A stretch of 56,054 nucleotides of DNA from Treponema sp. GTDB lineage: Bacteria; Spirochaetota; Spirochaetia; Treponematales; Treponemataceae. Shown one piece after another: positions 9,262 through 16,765 of the stretch (positions are counted from its first letter, which is position 1; each line of letters begins with the position of its first letter). Both the position numbers and the translations under genes were made by a program. The stretch is from assembly GCA_017392945.1 (NCBI GenBank), contig JAFOSK010000027.1, positions 1 to 56,054 on the forward strand, read 5' to 3'. Under the pieces are notes generated by a model. It had not been told where the DNA came from and ran no database searches. It was given only the letters and a program-made list of their open reading frames with translations.

Positions 9262-10281
9262 TTATTTTTTAAGCAAGCCACGCTTGAACTGCGGTATACG
9301 AGCACAGGCAGTTGTATCCCAGCCGGAACGATCACCCCGTTTCAGGAAATGATATGCCACCCCGGCAATCATAGCACCGTTATCACCACAAAGCTTAAGC
9401 GGAGGAAAAATGCAGTTAAGGTCACTGCGCTCTGCAAGAATAGAACGCAGCCGGGAATTAGCCGCAACCCCACCGCCAGCTACAACTGTCTTTAAGCCAG
9501 TGTCTTCTACAGCACGGAAAAGACGGCTTGTAAGAGTACGACAGGCAGTTTCCTGAAAGGCTGCACACATATTTTCTACAGAATGTTCATACCCGTCTTT
9601 CCAGAACATATCGCTCTGATGAATTACAGCAGTCTTGAGTCCACTGAAACTCATATCATACCTATGCTCATCACCGTCTAATTTTGGCACCGGAAACGCA
9701 CATGACTTCGGATCACCTTTTTTGGCAAGGTTATCAATAATAACACCACCAGGATATCCAAGTCCGTAAAATTTACTGACTTTGTCAAAAGCTTCTCCCA
9801 CAGAATCATCAACTGTCGTTCCAAGAACTTCTATATCATCAAAACCGTTTACTTTGCAGATTATACTGTGTCCGCCGCTCACTAAAAGTCCAAGATAGGG
9901 ATATTCAATATCATTAACAAGATGAGCAGCGTAAAGATGTCCCAACATGTGATTTACGGCGACAAAAGGCTTATCCCATGCCCAGGCCAAAGTTTTCCCA
10001 AATGTAAGTCCGACCAGCAGGGATCCCATAAGTCCCGGTCTGTTAGTTGCGGCAACAGCATCAATATCATTCATGGTCATCCCTGCCTGATCCAAAGCCT
10101 GGCGCACAACAGGAAGAATCCATTCCGCATGCTTTCGACTGGCAATCTCAGGAACCACTCCTTTGTATACCTGATGAAAAGGAATCTGCGTCGCAACAAC
10201 ATTGCTTATTATATTACGTCCGTCCTCAACAACTGCTGCAGCAGTCTCATCACATGATGATTCAATACCAAGAACACGCAT
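9262..10281 (-). CDS. tsaD: tRNA threonylcarbamoyladenosine transferase TsaD
   Basis: This 339-residue universal enzyme transfers the threonylcarbamoyl group to A37 of ANN-decoding tRNAs, working with TsaB and TsaE. The ASKHA-fold start MRVLGIESSCDETAAAVV, the metal-binding HMLGHLYAAH (both His), GLLVSGGHS and the later GGGVAANSRLR loop are all present. ATG 10281 follows AGGAG by four bases. The end of the protein (FKRGLLKK) is ordinary. The gene lies between the deacetylase-like gene and the tyrA-like gene on the same strand, with 69 and 71 bases between them. Confidence 0.97.
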   Translation of the reverse strand: MRVLGIESSCDETAAAVVEDGRNIISNVVATQIPFHQVYKGVVPEIASRKHAEWILPVVRQALDQAGMTMNDIDAVAATNRPGLMGSLLVGLTFGKTLAWAWDKPFVAVNHMLGHLYAAHLVNDIEYPYLGLLVSGGHSIICKVNGFDDIEVLGTTVDDSVGEAFDKVSKFYGLGYPGGVIIDNLAKKGDPKSCAFPVPKLDGDEHRYDMSFSGLKTAVIHQSDMFWKDGYEHSVENMCAAFQETACRTLTSRLFRAVEDTGLKTVVAGGGVAANSRLRSILAERSDLNCIFPPLKLCGDNGAMIAGVAYHFLKRGDRSGWDTTACARIPQFKRGLLKK

Positions 10282-10350
10282 ATTACTCCTGTAAACGATG
10301 AACAATTACAAATTACGCAAAGTTCAGCGCTCTTACACAATTAAGAAAAA

Positions 10351-11541
10351 TTACATTCCGCGGGAAAATTTTTCTGCCCTGGAATTTGATACCGTAGAAA
10401 ATGTATAGCCTCTTAGCTTCAATTCTGGATAGAATTCGCGCAGTATTCCCGGAAGAATATCTGACGACCATACATGCCCTATCATTATAGCAACACCGTT
10501 TTTATTTGCAATAGACACCCCCTTCATAATCTCTTCAATTATTTCAGTGCGGTTCCTCTTATTATCAAGAAAAACATTTCTCTCGTAATATGAATATCCA
10601 AGTGCATCTGCCACATAAGGTACTGCAGTATTCGAATTTGTACGGGAATCCAGAAAATATATTCCTTCATCACTTGCCGCCTTCATGATATAACTCATAA
10701 TTATCTTGTCACCTGTAATAAGAGAACCTTCATGATTATTCATACCGGAAACAGGACCGATTTCACTGAGATTCTGAAAAATGACAGCACGAATTTCATC
10801 CTCATTCATGCCAGCTTTTATCGCACCAGGACCAGGATCCATCTTAGCATTTAAAGCCTGCATAGGCTGATGAAGTATAAGTTCATTTCCGCTTGACCGT
10901 ACTCTAGAAGCAGAATCGCGGGAATGAGCAAGACCAGGAAGAACAGCAATAGTTACAGGAAACGGTAATGACAGGCATTTTGAAAGCTGCTCGAGATTAT
11001 GCCCGCCGTCATCAAAAATTATTACAAGCTGTGCGCCATTTACAGCAGGAGGAATAACAGGCAGCAAAGAATCCTCTTTTTTCTGAGCAGGTTTCGTCTG
11101 AACGGACTCCTGCTGAACAGATGCAGAATTAGTCGAGACAGACCGATTCTGCTGTTTCTCCGGTAGAACCGAAGATTCTTTTACAGGACGGTCTTTTTTC
11201 TGAACAGGTTCAGCAACGGCGTTTTTTTTTGCTTCCAACTTGCTTTCCGATTTTTTATCGTTAACAGAAACCTGAGGCATTTTCTTTTTTTCAGGTGAGA
11301 CAGGAGCTTTTAACGGTACCGCAACATCTTGTTTTGATTCCACTGGCTTAACGGCAATCGTTCCTGACTTTTCAGTTGCTCCAATCCGACCGGAGGAACG
11401 ATTTTTTCCTGCTGCAAAAACATTTACTATAAGAAGTGCAGTACACAGTCCCACAACAATCGCGGAAAGCGCAATTATATTATTTAACGGAATATACACT
11501 TTTGACGTTTTCTTTTTACGACTTTTTTTCCTTTGAGCCAT
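10351..11541 (-). CDS. Membrane-anchored divergent polysaccharide deacetylase (YibQ/DUF610-like)
   Basis: This 396-residue protein has a very basic start, one membrane segment (about residues 20-44), a long Lys/Pro/Glu/Val/Gln-rich linker (about 50-165) and a C-terminal deacetylase-fold domain. VIIFDDGGHN, LHQPMQA, GMNNHEGS and FLDSRT are the conserved blocks of the divergent NodB-like family, whose members are expected to bind metal through Asp/His. It should act in the periplasm, probably on peptidoglycan or another glycan. The linker suits reaching across the periplasm. AGGG precedes the ATG. The biochemical activity of this family is not settled. Confidence 0.85.
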   Translation of the reverse strand: MAQRKKSRKKKTSKVYIPLNNIIALSAIVVGLCTALLIVNVFAAGKNRSSGRIGATEKSGTIAVKPVESKQDVAVPLKAPVSPEKKKMPQVSVNDKKSESKLEAKKNAVAEPVQKKDRPVKESSVLPEKQQNRSVSTNSASVQQESVQTKPAQKKEDSLLPVIPPAVNGAQLVIIFDDGGHNLEQLSKCLSLPFPVTIAVLPGLAHSRDSASRVRSSGNELILHQPMQALNAKMDPGPGAIKAGMNEDEIRAVIFQNLSEIGPVSGMNNHEGSLITGDKIIMSYIMKAASDEGIYFLDSRTNSNTAVPYVADALGYSYYERNVFLDNKRNRTEIIEEIMKGVSIANKNGVAIMIGHVWSSDILPGILREFYPELKLRGYTFSTVSNSRAEKFSRGM

Positions 11542-11649
11542 ACATACCCTGCTAAAAAATCACATCAGACAAGGCCCCTCAGATCTTTAAGCCAATTAAG
11601 TTTACAAAACCATGGGCCATCCGTTTTCAGCTTTTCATTAAAACCTGAA

Positions 11650-11689
11650 AAAATAAAAACGGTTGTCATACGACAACCGTTTTTATTTT
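11650..11689. terminator. Perfect 18-bp bidirectional terminator inside a divergent gap
   Basis: AAAATAAAAACGGTTGTC and its exact reverse complement flank the four-base loop ATAC, so either strand would give a G+C core followed by a U run. It lies 109 bases upstream of the deacetylase start and 605 bases before thrH, where no annotated transcript should end. It fits the end of the minus-strand transcript predicted from the sigma-54 site at 11874-11890. Confidence 0.88.
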
Positions 11690-11710
11690 ATTGATAAACT
11701 TTTCCTGTGT

Positions 11711-11824
11711 CTAGAAAAAAACAGACACTTTTTCAGGGTTCCTCCTCCCCCGAGAAAACACTCTCCGATGAACTCTCTCCCATGTCCGAACCGCAGCAAA
11801 GTTTATGTACATCCAAAGAATCAT
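11711..11824 (-). CDS. Possible 37-residue small protein from the sigma-54 transcript
   Basis: An ATG at 11824 opens a 37-codon frame ending in TAG at 11711. The product is very basic and aromatic (starts MILWMYINFAAV, contains RRVFSRGRRN). It lies wholly inside the predicted short transcript between the sigma-54 promoter and the 11650-11689 terminator. GAGAG lies close to the ATG and AAGGA lies farther up. The RNA also carries G/A-rich, Shine-Dalgarno-like stretches near 11748-11760 that do not lead to a start codon, so a non-coding role is as likely. Confidence 0.25.
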   Translation of the reverse strand: MILWMYINFAAVRTWERVHRRVFSRGRRNPEKVSVFF

Positions 11825-11873
11825 AACTCTCAAAAAAATCCTTCAGAATCAATTTCTAATACATGAAATATTA

Positions 11874-11890
11874 TGCAAGAAACGTGCCAA
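11874..11890 (-). promoter_or_regulatory. Near-perfect sigma-54 (RpoN) promoter
   Basis: On the minus strand TTGGCACGTTTCTTGCA matches the sigma-54 consensus YTGGCACGRNNNTTGCW at every fixed position except R. The -24 GG and -12 GC are correctly spaced. The start would be near 11863, running toward the terminator at 11650-11689, a transcript of about 215 bases. The neighbouring gap 11891-12232 is extremely A+T-rich and contains no gene. Confidence 0.75.
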
Positions 11891-11938
11891 GTTTATATTT
11901 TTTTTTAAATAATTATTTTCCGCTATTTTTTTACACAG

Positions 11939-11950
11939 TAACCGCGGTTA
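11939..11950. promoter_or_regulatory. Palindrome TAACCGCGGTTA, candidate activator site
   Basis: This perfect 12-bp palindrome is the only G+C-rich sequence in the surrounding ~400 bases. It sits about 76-87 bases upstream of the predicted sigma-54 start, a plausible position for an enhancer-binding activator. That role is inference. Confidence 0.4.
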
Positions 11951-12054
11951 TCTAAAAAAAATCGATCAAAATATAAAATACGAACACTTTTTTATTCATT
12001 ATTTTTTATAACATGTATACTTTTTAATACTATTAAAACATTATTTTACTATCT

Positions 12055-12115
12055 ATACCATAAAAATACCTAATAGATTAAAAAATTATGGTATATTATT
12101 TTTATATTAGGTATT
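12055..12115. repeat. Interleaved inverted repeats (a-b-a'-b')
   Basis: ATACCATAA (12055-12063) pairs with TTATGGTAT (12086-12094). AATACCTAATA (12065-12075) pairs with TATTAGGTATT (12105-12115). The two perfect pairs are interleaved, the layout of an H-type pseudoknot if transcribed, or of two overlapping operators if not. No gene is present here. Confidence 0.5.
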
Positions 12116-12232
12116 GTTTTTTTATATATTAAAATTCAGAAAATAAACATCGATTAAGACAAATTTAAAATTCAGACAAGGTGAGCCTAGAAAAAAAATC
12201 TTAGTTTCATGTATCAGATAAATTTTGTCTGC

Positions 12233-12261
12233 TTGCGGCATAGCTCAGTATTCACTATAAT
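12233..12261 (+). promoter_or_regulatory. Promoter of thrH
   Basis: TTGCGG (12233-12238), a 17-base spacer and TATAAT (12256-12261) form a good sigma-70 promoter. The start would be near 12268, giving a leader of about 27 bases that contains AAGGA 7 bases before the ATG. Confidence 0.7.
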
Positions 12262-12294
12262 TTTAAAAGAAATAATTATTTATAAGGATATTTT

Positions 12295-12900
12295 ATGTAT
12301 ATTACATGTTTAGACTTAGAAGGTGTACTTGTACCAGAAATTTGGATTGCATTTGCCGAGGCAAGCGGCATTCCAGAATTAAGAAAGACAACCCGGGATG
12401 AACCGGATTATGACAAACTCATGAACTACAGAATCAAAATCCTTAAAGAACATGGTCTTGGACTTAAAGAAATTCAGGAAACCATCTCAAAGATAGAACC
12501 GCTTCCCGGAGCAAAGGAATTTCTGGATGAACTCCGCTCATGTACACAAGCTATAATCTTAAGTGATACATTCGAACAGTTCGCTGCACCTCTTATGAAA
12601 AAGCTGGGACTCCCGACAATTTTCTGCAATACTCTGGAAGTTTCTTCCAATGGAGAAATTACAGGCTATAAAATGCGCTGTGAGAAATCAAAGTATACAA
12701 CTGTAAAAGCTCTTCAGTCCTGTGGATTTGAAACTATCGCCTCAGGAGATTCATTTAATGACCTTGGTATGATTCAGGCATCAAAGGCCGGATTCCTGTT
12801 CCGCACCACAGACAAAATTAAAGCAGACTACCCTCAGTATCCTGCATTTACTGAATATTCAGAGCTCCTGAATGCAATTAAGGAAGTAATTTCCAAATAA
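12295..12900 (+). CDS. thrH: ThrH-type HAD phosphatase/homoserine phosphotransferase
   Basis: This 201-residue HAD-superfamily enzyme matches ThrH, a phosphoserine phosphatase that can pass the phosphate to homoserine. The start MYITCLDLEGVLVPEIW carries the nucleophile Asp7 in DLEGVLVPE, the unusual ThrH form of DxDxT. Motif II is LSDTFEQF and the motif III/IV region is GDSFNDLGMI. Length (about 203) and the C-terminal DYPQYPAFTEYSELL are typical. It is cytoplasmic and serves serine or threonine synthesis. It has its own promoter and AAGGA Shine-Dalgarno. It is not next to other serine or threonine genes here. Confidence 0.9.
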   Translation: MYITCLDLEGVLVPEIWIAFAEASGIPELRKTTRDEPDYDKLMNYRIKILKEHGLGLKEIQETISKIEPLPGAKEFLDELRSCTQAIILSDTFEQFAAPLMKKLGLPTIFCNTLEVSSNGEITGYKMRCEKSKYTTVKALQSCGFETIASGDSFNDLGMIQASKAGFLFRTTDKIKADYPQYPAFTEYSELLNAIKEVISK

Positions 12901-12906
12901 TTTTTT

Positions 12907-12946
12907 ATGAATGATACCTTGCTGCTAAACACGAGGCATCATTCAT
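12907..12946. repeat. Inverted repeat between convergent thrH and the membrane-protein gene
   Basis: ATGAATGATACCT (12907-12919) pairs with AGGCATCATTCAT (12934-12946), with one mismatch. No T run follows on either strand, so it is at best a weak terminator. Confidence 0.4.
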
Positions 12947-13067
12947 TATAATTAAGTCATGCTTTTAACTGCACAGCAGTCGAAGACAAACTTAATATCT
13001 CGTATTCATCGTATTACCGCTAAAATTTTACAAAAGTTTTTCAATTCCAAAAAACAATATATAATTT

Positions 13068-13616
13068 TTACTGCTCAATAAGTCTGTGAGCGTAAAGAAA
13101 ACATGCCGTTTCAGAAACAACAATCATTATAAGATATACTTTCAGACATAATTTTGAATTTGAATCCTGAAATAAAATATTTTTCCAGTAAAAATCTTTT
13201 TCGCCTTTTAGAGAGAAAAATACGATTGCATCGTATACCAAAAGAAGAAGCATTGAAATTTCACAAAGCGAAACTATATAAGAATCAGCTTCCGTAATCC
13301 CTGTAATAATCTGAAGCATAAGAAATAATGAAACACAGACGAGAGAAGTTATTCCACAATTCCAGACAGACTGAGTAAATCCGCCGCTCCCTGCAAAAAT
13401 TGCAGCAGTTCCGCATGAAAACAACGACATAAAGAAAAAACTGAGCAACAGGAATGCAGAAAAAACATAAAAAATCCCCCAACAAAGCTGAGGTTCTGCT
13501 ATAAGAAAAGCGAACGATTCAGCGGTTCTGGCAAGCACCGGCAATGACATAGACAATGAAAGCATAAAAAAAATGATTCCTGTAATCCGTAAAAGAATGG
13601 GTTTATAACCTGCCAT
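13068..13616 (-). CDS. Multi-pass membrane protein of unknown function next to argR
   Basis: This 182-residue protein has about five hydrophobic segments: ITGIIFFMLSLSMSL, IFYVFSAFLLLSFFFMSLF, ITSLVCVSLFLMLQII, CEISMLLLLVYDAIVFF and LIMIVVSETACFLY. I recognise no family. ATG 13616 is preferred because GGAAG lies 8 bases upstream; an in-frame ATG at 13637 and a TTG at 13643 are possible. It follows argR on the same strand and probably shares its transcript, but that does not reveal its role. Confidence 0.75.
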   Translation of the reverse strand: MAGYKPILLRITGIIFFMLSLSMSLPVLARTAESFAFLIAEPQLCWGIFYVFSAFLLLSFFFMSLFSCGTAAIFAGSGGFTQSVWNCGITSLVCVSLFLMLQIITGITEADSYIVSLCEISMLLLLVYDAIVFFSLKGEKDFYWKNILFQDSNSKLCLKVYLIMIVVSETACFLYAHRLIEQ

Positions 13617-13646
13617 AAAATACTTCCGTAAATGCATCCGCAAAAA

Positions 13647-14117
13647 TCAAGCTTCGATTTCAGGGATCCGCCTTTTTAATTCTGACATAAACTGATCTCC
13701 CGAAACCCCTTGCCGGAGACATGCAAAAAGGCAATTGTCACCGGCAACAGTGCCAAGAATTTCGTCCATATTCATATTGTCAAGGGCATTCGAAACCGTA
13801 TTTGCATGTCCAGGAAATGTCTTTATAACGACAATATTTCCACTCCAATCAATACTTACATACCCACGCAAAAAATCCTGAACGTAAATCAGTTCGGATT
13901 CCTGACGTTCGTCTTCTCCAGGAAGCGTATAAACATAGCCGGAATTGCCGTCAGCAACCTTCCCCACTTTCAAAAGCTTAAGGTCTCTCGAAAGGGTTGC
14001 CTGAGTAACTTCAAAGCCTTCTTTGTCAAGATATGCCAGCAAAGCTTCCTGGCTTTCTATTCTATAATTTTTTATAAGCTTTCGTATCGCTTTAAGGCGC
14101 GTAAGTCGTTCTTTCAC
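13647..14117 (-). CDS. argR: Arginine repressor ArgR
   Basis: This 156-residue hexameric regulator represses arginine biosynthesis when arginine is bound. The N-terminal winged helix (RLKAIRKLI...VTQATLSRDLKLL) is the DNA-binding part. The C-terminal block GTVAGDNCLFACLR is the arginine-binding and oligomerisation motif, with Asn where many ArgRs have Asp. GTG is the start codon, with GAGG 5-6 bases upstream. Two ARG boxes cover its promoter, so it represses itself. Likely targets in the window are argJ-argB and argD, although no equally clear ARG boxes were seen before them. Confidence 0.96.
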   Translation of the reverse strand: MKERLTRLKAIRKLIKNYRIESQEALLAYLDKEGFEVTQATLSRDLKLLKVGKVADGNSGYVYTLPGEDERQESELIYVQDFLRGYVSIDWSGNIVVIKTFPGHANTVSNALDNMNMDEILGTVAGDNCLFACLRQGVSGDQFMSELKRRIPEIEA

Positions 14118-14145
14118 AAATGCCTCTTAATGTGCGTTTCAGAGT

Positions 14146-14193
14146 GTCGAATATTTATGCATAATTATACAATAAATATTCATCCTTATTCAA
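14146..14193 (-). promoter_or_regulatory. argR promoter covered by two ARG boxes
   Basis: On the minus strand, TTGAAT (14193-14188), 18 bases and TATAAT (14169-14164) form the promoter. Two 18-bp ARG boxes, GATGAATATTTATTGTAT (14184-14167) and TATGCATAAATATTCGAC (14163-14146), are separated by 3 bp, the classic tandem spacing. They cover the spacer, the -10 box and the start site, so bound ArgR would block RNA polymerase. Confidence 0.75.
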
Positions 14194-14210
14194 GTTTTAC
14201 AAAAACTAGT

Positions 14211-14256
14211 AAAAAAATTACAGTAAGGCAAATTATTATAGTTTTTTCTGTAATTT
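14211..14256 (-). terminator. Terminator of the peptide-export operon
   Basis: Read on the minus strand, AAATTACAG (14256-14248) pairs with CTGTAATTT (14223-14215), followed by further T. It lies 20 bases after the TolC-like stop codon and just before the argR promoter. Confidence 0.6.
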
Positions 14257-14276
14257 ACAATGAATTCTACATTCTC

Positions 14277-15617
14277 CTAATAAAAAGAAATCCTTGTAAG
14301 AAGAAGTTGAAAATCTGCATACCCTGCATATAAGTCAGAAAGTGCCGCTGTATTGCGCTGCATATTCAGATCATATTCTGAAAGCTTCCCGATTTTATAG
14401 AGTTCCTCGTATTCCTGCAACCGGGATTTTTCCAATGCGGCAGCATTATCCATTGCACTTTTGTAGGTCGTATATAATTCCAGATAACCTTTACGCTCAG
14501 TATCTGTGCAGCTCTGACGACGGGAAGCTTTTTGCTTTTCCAGCTCAGTAAGGGTTTTATGCCGGACAATCGAAGAAATTGCATTTATTCCGATCGAACT
14601 GTTAAGTGGAATTGTAAAACCGAGATTAAAATTCCAAGAACCTTCTGAAAATTCAGGAAAATCTGATTGAGAATAAGGAGAGGAAACTGAAAATCCAGCT
14701 GACACATAAGGGACTGCGGATAAATTAGATTCAATATAGTTATAATGTTCCAGATCTATGCTGATAAGCTCCTTCTGATCTTTATAATATTGAGAATCAT
14801 CAAAATCAGAAAATTCTTTTTTCCAATAATCTAAAAAAACATTAAGTTCATTCTGGATATCAGCAGTATTTACACCAAGCTCTGAAAGAGCCTTTTTTGA
14901 GGCAATCAGTTTTCCTTCAACTTCAACAGTACTTTGAAGAAACTGCAATTTTTCAGCGATTTTATCACTAACGTTTACAGCCGTAACCTTTCCCAAAGCA
15001 AAAAGAGTTTCATAATCTCTGGTAATCTGCTCTAAAAGTTCATATTTCTGAGAATACAATTCCGACATTCTTCCATAATACAAATAGTTCCCCGCTTCGG
15101 AAATAAAATCATATATTCCATCTCTTATCGAAATATCGTAAGAAAGCTCAAGCAGTTTTTTCCTAGCAGAATAATTATTTTTCCCATAAGAATTGTAAAG
15201 GGGTAAAAATTTTCTTCCAGAAACAACAGGCAATGAAAGCATTACAGAAGGTACAAGATTGTACTTAAAATCCATTTCTTCCGACAAAGACAAATTTCCC
15301 AGAACCTTATAATCTATCCGGCAAGCTCCTGGCAATTTCTGTTCAAAAGATAATGATGGAATAGAAGAAAAATTTTTCAACCCTTCTTCGAAATTTCCTG
15401 AAAAACTATTCTGCGCAGAAAACTTTAATTTTGGTAAATAAAAATCTTTGTAGTCCTGAATTGACATAAGGCTCAGCTGCTTTTTTAAGCAGGCTTCCTG
15501 AAAAAAAGGTAAAGAACCAAAATACAAATCCTGGCAATTTTTATAATTTTCAGATTCCGCTGAAATAAAGAAAGGCAGCAAATACGAAAAAAGCAGAAAT
15601 AAAAATATTTTTTTCAT
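14277..15617 (-). CDS. TolC-like outer-membrane channel of the peptide exporter
   Basis: This 446-residue outer-membrane efflux protein has a signal peptide (MKKIFLFLLFSYLLPFFISA) and two long amphipathic helical repeats, about residues 140-270 and 330-445, typical of TolC. NLGFTIPLNSSIG and VPSVMLSLPVVSG are its beta segments. It should form the exit duct through the outer membrane. Its ATG overlaps the HlyD stop by four bases, so the adaptor and channel are translationally coupled. It is the last gene of the operon and is followed by a terminator. Confidence 0.82.
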   Translation of the reverse strand: MKKIFLFLLFSYLLPFFISAESENYKNCQDLYFGSLPFFQEACLKKQLSLMSIQDYKDFYLPKLKFSAQNSFSGNFEEGLKNFSSIPSLSFEQKLPGACRIDYKVLGNLSLSEEMDFKYNLVPSVMLSLPVVSGRKFLPLYNSYGKNNYSARKKLLELSYDISIRDGIYDFISEAGNYLYYGRMSELYSQKYELLEQITRDYETLFALGKVTAVNVSDKIAEKLQFLQSTVEVEGKLIASKKALSELGVNTADIQNELNVFLDYWKKEFSDFDDSQYYKDQKELISIDLEHYNYIESNLSAVPYVSAGFSVSSPYSQSDFPEFSEGSWNFNLGFTIPLNSSIGINAISSIVRHKTLTELEKQKASRRQSCTDTERKGYLELYTTYKSAMDNAAALEKSRLQEYEELYKIGKLSEYDLNMQRNTAALSDLYAGYADFQLLLTRISFY

Positions 15618-16765
15618 ACAGTAAAATCCAATTTTTTTAGAAGGAATTGCATAAGACTTTGGTTATCCAGCACGATTCTTGCATTTACTTCAAAGCCCGG
15701 CTTTATCTGATAGGAAATTCCTTTTTTGCTATGAAGTTCCATAGAATCAACATCCGCATAAGCGGTAAAAAACAGAGCCCCGGAATCTGAAATCTGAGAA
15801 TCAGGTTGAATAACCTGAAGAGTACCATTTATTCCTCTGTATTCAGAATAAGGAAATGCTGGAAAACGAAGCTTTACACGCTGCCCTATCTTAAGCCGAC
15901 CCATTTTTTCTGCAGGAATATGAAGTTCAATCCTACAGGAATCATCTGCCTTCGGAACTATATTAAGCACTTTCTGATCTGTAAAAATATAATCCCCTTT
16001 ATTCAATGATGAAATCTCCTGAACATAACCGTTTATAGGCGATACAAGTTCCAGATTCTTCAATGATACTTCAATCTGTTTAAGCTGCTGATCTATATTT
16101 GCCTTTTCAAGTTTCAAGGAATCCAGTTCCTGCCGGATTGAGCTTATGAATCCCGCACAAAACTCATTCTTTTCAAGAATAGTAATATCAAACTGAAATT
16201 TCAGGTTCTCTATTTCATTTCTTGTAGTCGCTGATTCAGGAAGCAATTTTTCCTGCTCATACAGATATTTCGCTCTTGCAATTTTTGCAGAACGAAGCTC
16301 GTTTTCTGCAAGAAACGCTTCATATCTGGAGCGGCAGGTTGAATTAATATTTTTTAGATCCCTGTTTTCACTCTCGTAGCAACGTACGATTTCAGAAAGT
16401 CCTAAAATCCGCTCGGAGTTTTCGATTTTCTGACTGTAAAGGGCGTTTTTTTGTGCAAAAACTGCATCACCTTTTATGGAAAGCAATTTCTGACCGCTCA
16501 AAACATATTCACCGGGACTATAAAAAACATTTTCAATTTCTCCAGAAACTATGTTCTTTACAGAAGAAACATTCATATCAGGACGAACGATTCCTTCTGA
16601 TTTTACAACTTCATCCATTTTTCCAAAACAAAGAAAACAAAAGACGCTTACAACCAGAGTAAATGCAATTGCCATAATGCAATGCAAGGCTCCCGGTTCC
16701 TGATACTGAAAAATTTCTGATGAATAATTCACTGTTTCTCTAGGATAAATCACTATTTTCTTCAT
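15614..16765 (-). CDS. HlyD-family membrane fusion protein
   Basis: This 383-residue periplasmic adaptor links the inner-membrane exporter to the TolC channel. One membrane helix (about residues 29-49, IMAIAFTLVVSVFCFLCF) is followed by the biotinyl-lipoyl-like half GEIENVFYSPGEYVLSGQKLLSI, a long coiled coil (about 110-230), the second half LVSPINGYVQEISSLNKGDYI and a C-terminal beta barrel. GGAGGG lies 6 bases before the ATG, which is 26 bases inside the end of the ABC exporter gene. This is the standard order for type I secretion. Confidence 0.93.
   Translation of the reverse strand: MKKIVIYPRETVNYSSEIFQYQEPGALHCIMAIAFTLVVSVFCFLCFGKMDEVVKSEGIVRPDMNVSSVKNIVSGEIENVFYSPGEYVLSGQKLLSIKGDAVFAQKNALYSQKIENSERILGLSEIVRCYESENRDLKNINSTCRSRYEAFLAENELRSAKIARAKYLYEQEKLLPESATTRNEIENLKFQFDITILEKNEFCAGFISSIRQELDSLKLEKANIDQQLKQIEVSLKNLELVSPINGYVQEISSLNKGDYIFTDQKVLNIVPKADDSCRIELHIPAEKMGRLKIGQRVKLRFPAFPYSEYRGINGTLQVIQPDSQISDSGALFFTAYADVDSMELHSKKGISYQIKPGFEVNARIVLDNQSLMQFLLKKLDFTV

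Noticed and set aside
13710..14333. 207-codon plus-strand open frame across argR
   Set aside because: It is antisense to a clear argR, has no ribosome site, and crosses the argR promoter.
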